A stretch of DNA of 64,000 nt, taken from CAMDPA01 sp964574325 (lineage in GTDB: Bacteria; Pseudomonadota; Alphaproteobacteria; Rhizobiales; Hyphomicrobiaceae). Numbering within the stretch: position 1 is the stretch's first letter; every line of letters starts with the position of its first letter. Positions 8,607 to 15,765 of this stretch are shown here, piece by piece. The notes beneath the pieces were generated by a model. It was not told the origin of the DNA, ran no database searches, and saw nothing but the letters and a program-made list of their open reading frames with translations. Where the stretch lies: positions 1-64,000 of the forward strand of contig CAZNMY010000012.1 in NCBI GenBank assembly GCA_964574325.1. The letters are read 5' to 3'. The position numbers and the translations under genes are program-made.

Positions 8607-9608
8607 ATTTCGGCAAGCGAGGCTATCGTGCAACCACAGCGCGAGGATTTTGCGTACGACCTCGAACGGGCGCTGACCGCTGTCGTCGGCATCAGGGCGA
8701 TCGTCCCGCCCGACGCCTTCACGGCGGAAACGCTGGGCACCGAGCGCACCGGCAGCGGCGTCCTCATCGGCGCGCGCGGCCTCGTGCTAACGATCGGCTA
8801 TCTCATCACCGAAGCCGAAAAGGTCTGGATCACGCTCGCTGGCGGCCGCGCTGTGGAAGGCCACGTGCTCGGCTACGACCAGGAAACGGGCTTCGGCTTG
8901 ATCCAGGCGCTGGCGCGGATCGACACGCCGTATCTCGAACTCGGCAGCTCCGCTTCCGTTCGTGTCGGCGATCCCGTGGTGGTCGCAGCCGCCGGTGGAC
9001 GCCAGCGCGCGATCGTCGCCAAGATCCGCGACAAGCGCGAGTTCTCCGGCTACTGGGAATACGTCCTCGACGAAGCGATCTTCACCACGCCCGCCCATCC
9101 GACATGGAGCGGCACCGCCGTGATCGACGCGAAAGGCGACCTCGTCGGCATCGGCTCGCTCCAGCTCCAGCAGCAGGGCAAGCCGGGCAGCAGCACCGAC
9201 ATCTCCGCGAGCGCCCCGCGCTCCCCGCAGGCGGTCGACGTCAACATGGCCGTGCCGATCGACCTCTTGAAACCGATCCTCGAAGACCTGCAGACCCTCG
9301 GCAAGCGACAGGCCCCCGCACGCCCGTGGCTCGGCGTGTTCGCGACCGAGGTCGGCGAGCGCATCGTCATCGCCGGCATTTCCGGACGAGGCCCCGCGCG
9401 CAAGTCCGACATCCGCCCCGGCGACATCGTGCTGAGCGTCGGCGACGCCGAGGTGAACTCACTCGCCTCCTTCTTCAAGGCGATCTGGGCGCAGGGCGAA
9501 GCCGGCGTCGAGATCCCGATGATGCTGAACCGCAACGGCCGCACGCTCAACATGCGCGTGAAATCCGCCGACCGCGCCCGCCTCCTCAAAGGCCCGATCG
9601 TCCACTGA
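8607..9608 (+). CDS. Degenerate HtrA/S1C-type protein with PDZ domain (probable pseudoprotease)
   Basis: A trypsin-fold domain followed by a PDZ domain (about residues 225-320, PWLGVFATEVGERIVIAGISG and IRPGDIVLSVGDAEV). The catalytic triad is incomplete. Counting from the GTG at 8628, Tyr58 stands where HtrA has His (VLTIGYLIT against xTNxHVV), Gly88 stands at the Asp position (QETGFGLI), and only Ser161 remains, in TWSGTA rather than GNSGG. There is no signal peptide, so it is probably cytoplasmic. Start: an ATT at 8607 has AGGAGG with a 7-base spacer, while the in-frame GTG at 8628 has GCGAGG with 5 bases; either is possible and the longer form is reported. A complete HtrA paralogue lies at 56844-57947. 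Confidence 0.75.
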   Translation: MSASEAIVQPQREDFAYDLERALTAVVGIRAIVPPDAFTAETLGTERTGSGVLIGARGLVLTIGYLITEAEKVWITLAGGRAVEGHVLGYDQETGFGLIQALARIDTPYLELGSSASVRVGDPVVVAAAGGRQRAIVAKIRDKREFSGYWEYVLDEAIFTTPAHPTWSGTAVIDAKGDLVGIGSLQLQQQGKPGSSTDISASAPRSPQAVDVNMAVPIDLLKPILEDLQTLGKRQAPARPWLGVFATEVGERIVIAGISGRGPARKSDIRPGDIVLSVGDAEVNSLASFFKAIWAQGEAGVEIPMMLNRNGRTLNMRVKSADRARLLKGPIVH

Positions 9609-10225
9609 TCGCACCAGCGTCCCTGCGCGGGCACGCCAAGGTTCAAAGAGTTCAGGGGCACGGGGCGACTGGGCACCGCATCAAATGGTAGTCAAGTAGC
9701 GGCGTCCAGCCGCCCCGCGCAGGATTTTTGGCATACTCCCGGCGATTAACGGCTTCTCCGACCACGAGTCACACGTGGCGGGCGGGACGAGCCTCACGCT
9801 GAGGGCTGCGAACCCAGGGCGCGACCTGCACCCCGATCCGCACGATAGCGACGCCTCGCGAGCGCGCCCCCTGAGTGGACCGGGATGCGAGGACAATAGA
9901 CCGCGAAGATGGCGCCGGGGATAACTCACCGGAACGACCTGCGCCGAGGGCCGAAGCGCGAGCCGAGAGGCGGAGCCTTGCCGCGATGTCGATAGGTCAG
10001 CTTTGCGGAGGGAGCGGACTTCGGTGCACCACCATCGGACAGAAGAGTGCCGAGGGCGGCAACGTCTGCTTGGTAACGGTCTTCGTGGGAGTTGAAGCAT
10101 AATTGTCTGGTGAACGACTGTCAGCGGCCGGCTGAGGGAAGTCAAACAATAAGCGCAAAAGCTTGCAATAGTCACCATTATGGATAGAATTGCCACCGGC
10201 ACCTTAATGTGTTGCTGGTAGCGAG
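9609..10225. other. Long intergenic region, left flank of the ImmA/IrrE-DUF4411 island
   Basis: 617 bases without a supportable gene. Open frames here lack good starts and resemble no family. The left part is G+C-rich like the chromosome; from about 10085 the base composition drops as the toxin-antitoxin-like operon begins. It holds a candidate promoter (10163-10190). A short hairpin, GCGGC-5-GCCGC, lies near 9700. No tRNA gene or direct repeat marking an integration site was recognised. Confidence 0.5.
10163..10190 (+). promoter_or_regulatory. Candidate sigma-70 promoter of the Phd/ImmA/DUF4411 operon
   Basis: TTGCAA at 10163-10168 and TAGAAT at 10185-10190, separated by 16 bases, resemble -35 and -10 boxes. 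They lie in an A+T-rich stretch 35 bases upstream of the first start codon. Seen by eye only. Confidence 0.45.
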
Positions 10226-10435
10226 ATGAACTGCAAACGAATCACATCGGTCGAACTTCATGCTCGTTTAGGGGCCACGATCGATAGTGCTGTGGTTGAG
10301 CCAGTGATAATCACCAAGCATGGCAGGGATCACCTAGTTATGCTTTCAGCTGAACGATATGCTGAACTCACTGGCGCATGTGAGACTAAAGCGAAAACGG
10401 CGCGCCCAGCGGGCAGAAGGGCGCGATCCGCCTAA
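10226..10435 (+). CDS. Phd/YefM-like antitoxin-type small protein
   Basis: 69 residues, MNCKRITSVELHARLGATIDSA, with the central VVEPVIITKHGRDHLVMLSAERY resembling the Phd/YefM fold (P(V/I)xITKxGRxxxVLxSxExY). Such proteins bind DNA at their own promoter and neutralise a toxin. Its TAA overlaps the next ATG (TAATG, 10433-10437), so it is translationally coupled to the HTH-ImmA/IrrE protein. The C-terminus is Lys/Arg/Ala-rich and shorter than in canonical Phd, so partner identity is open: the PIN-like DUF4411 protein two genes downstream is the natural candidate. Confidence 0.65.
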   Translation: MNCKRITSVELHARLGATIDSAVVEPVIITKHGRDHLVMLSAERYAELTGACETKAKTARPAGRRARSA

Positions 10436-11622
10436 TGCCCAAGATCAATCCCGCAACACTGAGTTGGGCTCGCGAGACGGCGGGTCTGAGCCTGGAAGAG
10501 GCGGCAAAGGCGGTTGGCCTCAACGCTGCACGTGGGCAATCTGGAGCTGAGCGTCTTGCGGAGCTTGAGGCCGGGGACGGTGACCTCTCGCGGCAACTGC
10601 TGGATCGAATGGCAGAGAAGTATCGACGCCCCCTGGTGTCATTCTACCTTTCCAAACCGCCGCAAGTGGGGGAGCGAGGTGAAGACTTTCGGCGTGCGCC
10701 GAGGGCTCAGGAGCTTGAGTTCAATCCACGTCTAGATGCTCTTATCCGCAATGTGAGGGCCCGGCAGGATGTAGTGCGCTTTTTAATGGAGGATGATGAA
10801 AGCGGTCCTTTGGATTTTGTTGGGTCATCGCGGATTTCGGATGGGGCTGACCGGATTGCGCTAAGTATCAAAGAGACTACGAAATTTGATCTCGCCGAAT
10901 TCAGGCGTGCGGGAGATTTTGATAAAGCATTCGCCTATCTGCGCGGCCGCCTGGAGGCCGCTGGTTTATTCGTTCTGCTCTTGGGCGATCTCGGTTCCCA
11001 TCATTCAAAGATCGAATCCAGGACATTTCGAGGTTATGCAATAGCCGATCCAATTGCACCATTCATTGTGATTAATGACAATGATGCCCGCGCGGCGTGG
11101 TCATTTACAGCTTTTCATGAAGCGGCGCATATTTGGTTAGGTCAAACAGGTGTTAGCGGTGCCTCGCATGAGGCTGCGGTCGAGAGGTTCTGCAATGATG
11201 TGGCAGGTACTCTGCTCCTACCTGCTTCGGAAATTCGCGCGATTGAAATTAATGGCCTTGGAGACTTCGAGGCCAGTATTCGGGTCATCAGCACATTCGC
11301 CGAGGAAAGGCGAGTCAGTCGTGGCATGGTAGCGTACATGCTTCTGCGTGAGGGCAGGATTTCAAGTGCGCGCTATCGAGAACTCGACGAACACTTCTAC
11401 GGCGCCTGGGTCAAGTCCAAGGAAAGAAAAAAGGACAAGGAAAAAGAAGGTAGGGGCCCAAATAGGTATGTTATCTTAAGGCATCGGCTTGGGCCAGCCC
11501 TGGTGGGTCTTGCACGTCAGTATCTCGAAACAGGTAACCTTTCGCCGACCAAAGCGTCCAGTCTGTTGGGAGTAAAGCCTAGCGCCGTTCGAACCTTCTT
11601 AAATCCAGAGGGGTCGCGCTAA
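10435..11622 (+). CDS. HTH (XRE-like) and ImmA/IrrE family metallopeptidase
   Basis: A protein of 395 residues. The N-terminal 70 or so residues (LSWARETAGLSLEEAAKAVGL, then RPLVSFYLSKPP) form an XRE-type helix-turn-helix as in COG2856-like regulators. The C-terminal half is an ImmA/IrrE zinc peptidase domain with HEAAH at 228-232 in WSFTAFHEAAHIWLG and a further ligand region near ERFCNDVAGTLLLP. Relatives cleave phage or toxin-antitoxin repressors, or act as antitoxins. Base composition is clearly A+T-richer than the flanking chromosome, suggesting acquisition. Its stop TAA overlaps the ATG of the DUF4411 gene. Confidence 0.87.
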   Translation: MPKINPATLSWARETAGLSLEEAAKAVGLNAARGQSGAERLAELEAGDGDLSRQLLDRMAEKYRRPLVSFYLSKPPQVGERGEDFRRAPRAQELEFNPRLDALIRNVRARQDVVRFLMEDDESGPLDFVGSSRISDGADRIALSIKETTKFDLAEFRRAGDFDKAFAYLRGRLEAAGLFVLLLGDLGSHHSKIESRTFRGYAIADPIAPFIVINDNDARAAWSFTAFHEAAHIWLGQTGVSGASHEAAVERFCNDVAGTLLLPASEIRAIEINGLGDFEASIRVISTFAEERRVSRGMVAYMLLREGRISSARYRELDEHFYGAWVKSKERKKDKEKEGRGPNRYVILRHRLGPALVGLARQYLETGNLSPTKASSLLGVKPSAVRTFLNPEGSR

Positions 11623-12125
11623 TGCTTTATCTGATTGACGCGAACTCTATCATTGACGCCAAAGACCTATACTACGTCATCGATCGTGTGCCTGAGTTTT
11701 GGGAATGGTTGTTACATAAGGGTGAGGGGGGTGTGCTTAAGATTCCAGCGGAAAACTTCGACGAAATCAGCCCAGGTAACGATAAGAAAGACCCATTTTA
11801 CATATGGCGAAAGGAGGCGACGACCGCTAACGCGCTAGTATTGGGTGAAGATGCAGACATGGATATTCTTCAACGCGTGCTAGATATCGGTTATGGAAAG
11901 AATTTGACTGACGATGAGTTGATTACGATAGGTAAAGACCCGTTCCTTATCGCTTATGCGTTGATGGGGAAGGACAGGGTAGTTGTCACGAGCGAGAAAT
12001 CAAAGCCGAAAGCTCAACGCAAAAATCGCAAGATCCCTGACGTTTGTAACGATCTCGGCGTGCGTTGGATCACTCCCTTTCAGCTCAATATTGAACTCGA
12101 CTTTAAGACAAACTGGCGGGGGTAA
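11622..12125 (+). CDS. DUF4411 family protein (PIN-like, putative toxin)
   Basis: 167 residues. The N-terminal MLYLIDANSIIDAKD places Asp6 as in PIN-domain nucleases. A Glu follows in IPAENFDEISPG, an Asp in GKDPFLIAYAL, and the C-terminal strand reads VVTSEKSKPKAQRKNRKIPDVC, the standard DUF4411 ending. It is usually encoded directly after an HTH-ImmA/IrrE gene, as here with a TAATG overlap, which supports a toxin-antitoxin or defence role by RNA cleavage. The activity is inferred from the fold only. Shares the A+T-rich composition of the two genes before it. Confidence 0.8.
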   Translation: MLYLIDANSIIDAKDLYYVIDRVPEFWEWLLHKGEGGVLKIPAENFDEISPGNDKKDPFYIWRKEATTANALVLGEDADMDILQRVLDIGYGKNLTDDELITIGKDPFLIAYALMGKDRVVVTSEKSKPKAQRKNRKIPDVCNDLGVRWITPFQLNIELDFKTNWRG

Positions 12126-12435
12126 GGCATCGGAATCGCGAAGATGCACTTCGAGAACCTGCACAGAGGTGTCTCGTCGCAATGTGAAGAAGAGCAGACT
12201 CCGTGTCTATAGAAGCCGAGCCCTTTGCAAAGAGGCGTTCTATGACCGCTTCTGTATATGAACATCTGTACAGATCGCCCCCGCCCGCACCAAAAAGTCC
12301 CCTGACAATTGCGGGTCCAGGGACGCGTCCCTGGTCGAAGAGCGCGAGAGGTGAAACCTCTCGCATCGCGTCAGCGATCATCGCCATGCTGGACGGCGTG
12401 ACGCAACGCTCACTCACGCACGACAAGCCACCGCC
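12126..12435. other. Intergenic region, right flank of the island, with two stem-loops
   Basis: 310 bases between the convergent DUF4411 and ubiX genes. A+T-richer on the left and chromosomal in composition on the right. Apart from the two hairpins at 12317-12364 nothing is recognised; no gene with a credible start is present. Confidence 0.5.
12317..12364. repeat. Double stem-loop (palindrome CCAGGGACG/CGTCCCTGG plus GCGAGAGGT/ACCTCTCGC)
   Basis: A perfect 18-base palindrome at 12317-12334 is followed by a perfect 9-base-pair stem with a GAA loop at 12344-12364. No U-tract follows, so a factor-independent terminator is not certain, but the position between convergent genes fits transcript ends. 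The context GCGGGTCCAGGG recurs at 47121-47132 in front of another double hairpin, so this may be a dispersed element. Confidence 0.6.
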
Positions 12436-13017
12436 CTACTCCTCTTCCTTCCACCGTTTCACGACGCCGGTGTCGATGTCGAACAGGTCGAGCATGCGGC
12501 CGACGGAGTGGTTGACGATGTCGTCGAGCGACTTCGGGCGGTTGTAGAAGGCGGGCACGACGGGGCAGATGACGGCGCCCATTTCGGAGAGTTGCGTGAG
12601 CGTGCGTAAGTGGCCGGTGTGCAGCGGCGTCTCGCGGATGCCGAGCACGAGGCGGCGGCGCTCTTTCAGAACCACGTCGGCGGCGCGGGACAGAAGCGTG
12701 CCGGTGATGCCGGTCGCGATTTCGCTCATCGTGCGGATCGAGCACGGCGCGATCAGCATGCCCAGCGTGTGGAACGAGCCCGACGAGATCGACGCGCCGA
12801 TGTCGCCGATGGGATGGAACTCGGTGGCGAGCTCCTTGATGTCCTTGGCTTTGTAGTCGGTCTCGTAGGCGAGCGTCATCTCGGCGGCCTTGCTCATCAC
12901 GAGATGGCTCTCGATGCCGAGCTTCTTGAGAAGCTCGAGCGCGCGGATGCCGTAGATGATGCCGGACGCGCCTGAAATACCGACGATGATGCGCTGCTTG
13001 TGTTGTGTTCGGCTCAC
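12436..13017 (-). CDS. ubiX: Flavin prenyltransferase UbiX
   Basis: 193 residues, full length. The start is GTG. It makes prenylated FMN for UbiD-type decarboxylases, used in ubiquinone synthesis and aromatic acid decarboxylation. Signatures: VGISGASGIIYGIRALELL (flavin-phosphate loop), the PCSIRTMSEIATGI block, VVLKERRRLVLGIRETPLHTGHL and the terminal VVPAFYNRP with VNHSVGRMLDLF. No ubiD is in this window, so it presumably serves one elsewhere. Confidence 0.95.
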   Translation of the reverse strand: MSRTQHKQRIIVGISGASGIIYGIRALELLKKLGIESHLVMSKAAEMTLAYETDYKAKDIKELATEFHPIGDIGASISSGSFHTLGMLIAPCSIRTMSEIATGITGTLLSRAADVVLKERRRLVLGIRETPLHTGHLRTLTQLSEMGAVICPVVPAFYNRPKSLDDIVNHSVGRMLDLFDIDTGVVKRWKEEE

Positions 13018-13099
13018 GGGGACGGACGTGTCCTTCTGGCAAGAATTGAGAGGATGCTACGCGCGGCGGCGGCGTTCGGATCGTTCGGGCCCGCCCACA

Positions 13100-13657
13100 T
13101 CAACCACGGCTCGTCATGGCATCCAGGGCGTCCAGCATGACACCGAGCGGCGCCGCCGCCAATGGCCTTCCGAGCGCCCCCGCGTAAGACCCGACGTTGG
13201 CCTCCGCGGCGGCCCGCACGGAGGCTGCCTGCGCTGTACCGCCGGAAGGCAGCTCGAGCATATGGAGCGCGGATTGTTGTAGACGCTCCGCCTCGAGTTC
13301 GGCCTTCTTGACGATCGCACGAAGCGCCTCGGCGGCGACGGCATCGAGCGCAGGCGGCGGCGTCTTGAGATTGCGCCGCGCAGTGCGCAGCGGCACCACG
13401 ACATCGACCCGCCAGCCTTCGAGCGCTTCGAGCACGGCCCGGGCATCGCCCGGCGTGAGCTGCCGCCGCTCGCTGCCGTGCCACAGCATGTAGAGCAGCA
13501 CGTTGACGTCGACGCCCGAGCCGTCCTGCAGGTCGAGGCAGGCCTTCTGCACGGCGGCGCTCGAATAGAGCTTCAAGGAGAAATCCCAGAACGGATTGGT
13601 GCGCGCCCCCGTGGCGCCGCTGGCGGATGGTGAAGAAGAGCTGGTGGCCTGGGTCAT
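13100..13657 (-). CDS. TIGR02444/DUF2390 family protein
   Basis: 185 residues, cytoplasmic, all-helical. The diagnostic opening FWDFSLKLYSSAAVQKACLDLQD and the following VDVNVLLYMLWHG match the TIGR02444 (DUF2390) family, found alone in many proteobacteria and of unknown function. It starts at an ATG that begins an Ala/Ser/Thr-rich lead of about 20 residues. It follows no clear operon partner; ubiX is on the same strand 82 bases downstream. Confidence 0.8.
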   Translation of the reverse strand: MTQATSSSSPSASGATGARTNPFWDFSLKLYSSAAVQKACLDLQDGSGVDVNVLLYMLWHGSERRQLTPGDARAVLEALEGWRVDVVVPLRTARRNLKTPPPALDAVAAEALRAIVKKAELEAERLQQSALHMLELPSGGTAQAASVRAAAEANVGSYAGALGRPLAAAPLGVMLDALDAMTSRG

Positions 13658-13833
13658 GGCGGCATTCCCTTGAAGAGATCGAGTGTCGGATCACGCCGGT
13701 CGCGGCCACTATACGCGCTCGGTCACACAAGCCAAACGGATGCCCCCGCGCCGAATGATCGCCCGTCCCGAGATGCTATGGTATAGGCGGCGGTGTATGG
13801 GTGCGGGCACGGATCAACGAGGATCGATACGAC

Positions 13834-14691
13834 ATGAATGCACGACGGATCGCGCGGCTCGGCCTGGCGGCTGCCGCAGCGTTTGGTTTCGCCGGCGCGG
13901 GCCTCGCCCAATCGACGAGCGCCCCCGGAATCTTACCCGGTGTCGAACGGGTGCAGTTCGCGCCGCGCGAAGGCAGCCAGCCCCGGATTCGCGGCGGCAT
14001 GCAGGGCCGGTTCGACTACTACGCGCTGGTGATGTCGTGGAGCCCGACTCACTGCGAGACCACCGACCGCCCCGACGTCCAGCAGTGCCGCCCGCGCGAC
14101 GGCCGCCGCTTCGCCTTCATCCTGCATGGCCTGTGGCCGCAGTACGAGCGCGGCTATCCCGAGAGCTGCCCGACCAACACCCGCCCGTTCGTCGAACAGC
14201 GAACGATCGACGCCATGGCCGACATCATGCCGAGCAAAGGCCTGATGATCCACGAATACCGCAAGCACGGAACATGCAGCGGCCTCGAACCACACGGCTA
14301 TTTCGCCCTGTCGCGCAAGCTGTTCGAGAAGATCCGCGTGCCCAAGCGCTTCCATGCTCCCGACCAGAACCAGATGGTCGACACATCCGCCGTCATCGAC
14401 GAGTTCGTCGCCGCCAACCCGGGCCTGAAGCCGGACATGCTCGCGATCTCCTGCGGCGGCCCGGGCAACCGCCTGCGCGAGGTCCGCGTCTGCTTCAGCC
14501 AGGACGGCCAATTCCGCTCTTGCGGCAGCAATGAGAACCAGCGCCGTCTCTGCGCCTCACCGCGCGTGTTCGTACCGCCCGTCCGGGAATCACGTGGCGG
14601 GTTCCGCGGCGGCGAACAAGGCGGTGGACGGGGGCAACAACCCGGACAGATGCTGCCCGGACCCGTCCCGCCCCCCGCGCGCAACCTCTGA
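13834..14691 (+). CDS. Secreted ribonuclease T2 family protein
   Basis: 285 residues. A signal peptide ends near GAGLAQS. The RNase T2 active sites are complete: CAS1 FILHGLWPQYE with His98, and CAS2 MIHEYRKHGTC with His140, Glu141, Lys144 and His145. Paired cysteines (CETTDRPDVQQC, ESCPTN, GTCSG) suggest disulphides. It cuts single-stranded RNA to 2',3'-cyclic products in the periplasm or outside, probably for nutrient scavenging. The C-terminal 40 residues are Gly/Gln/Arg/Pro-rich and disordered. The ATG at 13834 with GAGG upstream is preferred over a frame opening at 13801. Confidence 0.92.
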   Translation: MNARRIARLGLAAAAAFGFAGAGLAQSTSAPGILPGVERVQFAPREGSQPRIRGGMQGRFDYYALVMSWSPTHCETTDRPDVQQCRPRDGRRFAFILHGLWPQYERGYPESCPTNTRPFVEQRTIDAMADIMPSKGLMIHEYRKHGTCSGLEPHGYFALSRKLFEKIRVPKRFHAPDQNQMVDTSAVIDEFVAANPGLKPDMLAISCGGPGNRLREVRVCFSQDGQFRSCGSNENQRRLCASPRVFVPPVRESRGGFRGGEQGGGRGQQPGQMLPGPVPPPARNL

Positions 14692-14707
14692 TCCCGGCCA
14701 AAACGGA

Positions 14708-14773
14708 GACACACACGATTTCCGTGACCGGACAGCTCGTTGACGAGGTCGGTTCCGGGAAATTGTGTGTGTC
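14708..14773. repeat. GACACACAC-family palindromic repeat, copy 1
   Basis: An imperfect inverted repeat: GACACACACGATTTCC at the left end and its near-complement, ending AATTGTGTGTGTC, at the right. It lies 16 bases after the RNase T2 stop codon. The arm recurs at 40870-40954 and 41589-41614. The layout resembles REP-like elements mobilised in trans. Confidence 0.75.
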
Positions 14774-14887
14774 GCCATTTTCCTTTTCACTGTCACCCGC
14801 GGGACAGCGCGAACGGGCGGCCTGAGGCATCTTGGTCTCACAACAGCAGCGACAACGCAGCAGACCAAACCCCTCGGGAGAGACCCA

Positions 14888-15190
14888 ATGTTCACCACCG
14901 CCCCCAGCAGCCTCCGCATCCTCGCCGCCGCCATCGCATTGGGCACCGTCGCTTTCTCGAGCCAGGCCTCGGCCGTCAGCCTCTCGGTCCAGCTCGCCTG
15001 CGCCACCGACTACTACGCCTACTGCTCCAAGCACGATCCCGACGGCCCGGGCGTCCGCGCCTGCATGCGCGCCGCGGGTCCGAAGCTCTCCAACCGCTGC
15101 GTCAACGCGCTGATCGGCGCGGGCGAAGTCTCCAAGGCCGAGGTCGAGCGCCAGAAGGCCGCCAATGGCCGCACCGCGCAGAACCGGTGA
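14888..15190 (+). CDS. Secreted four-cysteine protein (Cys_rich_FGFR-like repeat), copy 1
   Basis: 100 residues. Signal peptide of about 29 residues (ILAAAIALGTVAFSSQASA). The mature part has Cys38, Cys46, Cys59 and Cys71 in the order LACxxDYYAYC, RACMRAAG, LSNRCVNAL, which matches the cysteine-rich repeat of PF00839 (C-x7-C, then CLxxxxxxLSxxC). ATG at 14888 has GGGAGA upstream. Followed 204 bases later by a paralogue. Such small periplasmic proteins are common in Hyphomicrobiales but lack a known function. Confidence 0.8.
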   Translation: MFTTAPSSLRILAAAIALGTVAFSSQASAVSLSVQLACATDYYAYCSKHDPDGPGVRACMRAAGPKLSNRCVNALIGAGEVSKAEVERQKAANGRTAQNR

Positions 15191-15394
15191 CGCAGACCGG
15201 TAGAGCGTACCGGTGAAACCGCAACACGATCGTGTCATTCGACGCCCCGGTGCCCTCGCGCCGGGGCTCGTCGCATATGGCACCGCAGACCGCCCGTGAC
15301 GTTCGCGCCGAGGATGCATCAGCATCCTTGAACGAAGTCACCGACCAATCTATCTGAGAGCCCCAGACCGAACCTCGATGGAGAGCGGCATCTC

Positions 15395-15736
15395 ATGGTG
15401 CAAGACAACATGACCCGATCCCTGCCCCCTCGGCTCGCCCAGTCGCTCGCCCAGTCGTTGGCAGGGACGCGTCGGCTGGTGCTGATGGCCGGGATCATCG
15501 GATGCGCGTGCGCCGCCACTCCGAGCGCCTCGAACGCCGCCAGCCAGAAAGTACAGCTCGCCTGCGCCGACGACTTCTTTGCCTACTGCAGCGGTCACGA
15601 CCCCGCCAGCAAAGGCGCCCGCAAGTGCATGCGCACCAACGGCGCGAAACTTTCGCCGGGCTGCGTCGGTGCATTGATCGAAGCCGGAGAGGTCTCGAAG
15701 AAAGAGGTCGCCCGACGTGCCTCGCTACGGAAGTAG
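15395..15736 (+). CDS. Secreted four-cysteine protein (Cys_rich_FGFR-like repeat), copy 2
   Basis: 113 residues. A longer N-terminal signal region (RRLVLMAGIIGCACA), possibly with an internal start at MTRSL (15410). The mature domain aligns with the preceding gene over about 55 residues: Cys57, Cys65, Cys78 and Cys90 keep the same spacing, and GAGEVSKAEVER is matched by EAGEVSKKEVAR. This is a tandem duplication. Function unknown; the two may form a disulphide-stabilised periplasmic pair. Confidence 0.8.
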   Translation: MVQDNMTRSLPPRLAQSLAQSLAGTRRLVLMAGIIGCACAATPSASNAASQKVQLACADDFFAYCSGHDPASKGARKCMRTNGAKLSPGCVGALIEAGEVSKKEVARRASLRK

Positions 15737-15765
15737 CCGCACGCCCTTCTCACCCACTCACACAC

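Noticed and set aside
9681..10202. Minus-strand open frame in the long spacer before the Phd gene
   Set aside because: No ribosome-binding site, no family, and composition like noncoding GC-rich DNA.
9609..10225. tRNA or attachment site at the island edge
   Set aside because: No T-arm consensus or acceptor-stem pairing found by eye and no matching direct repeats at the right edge.
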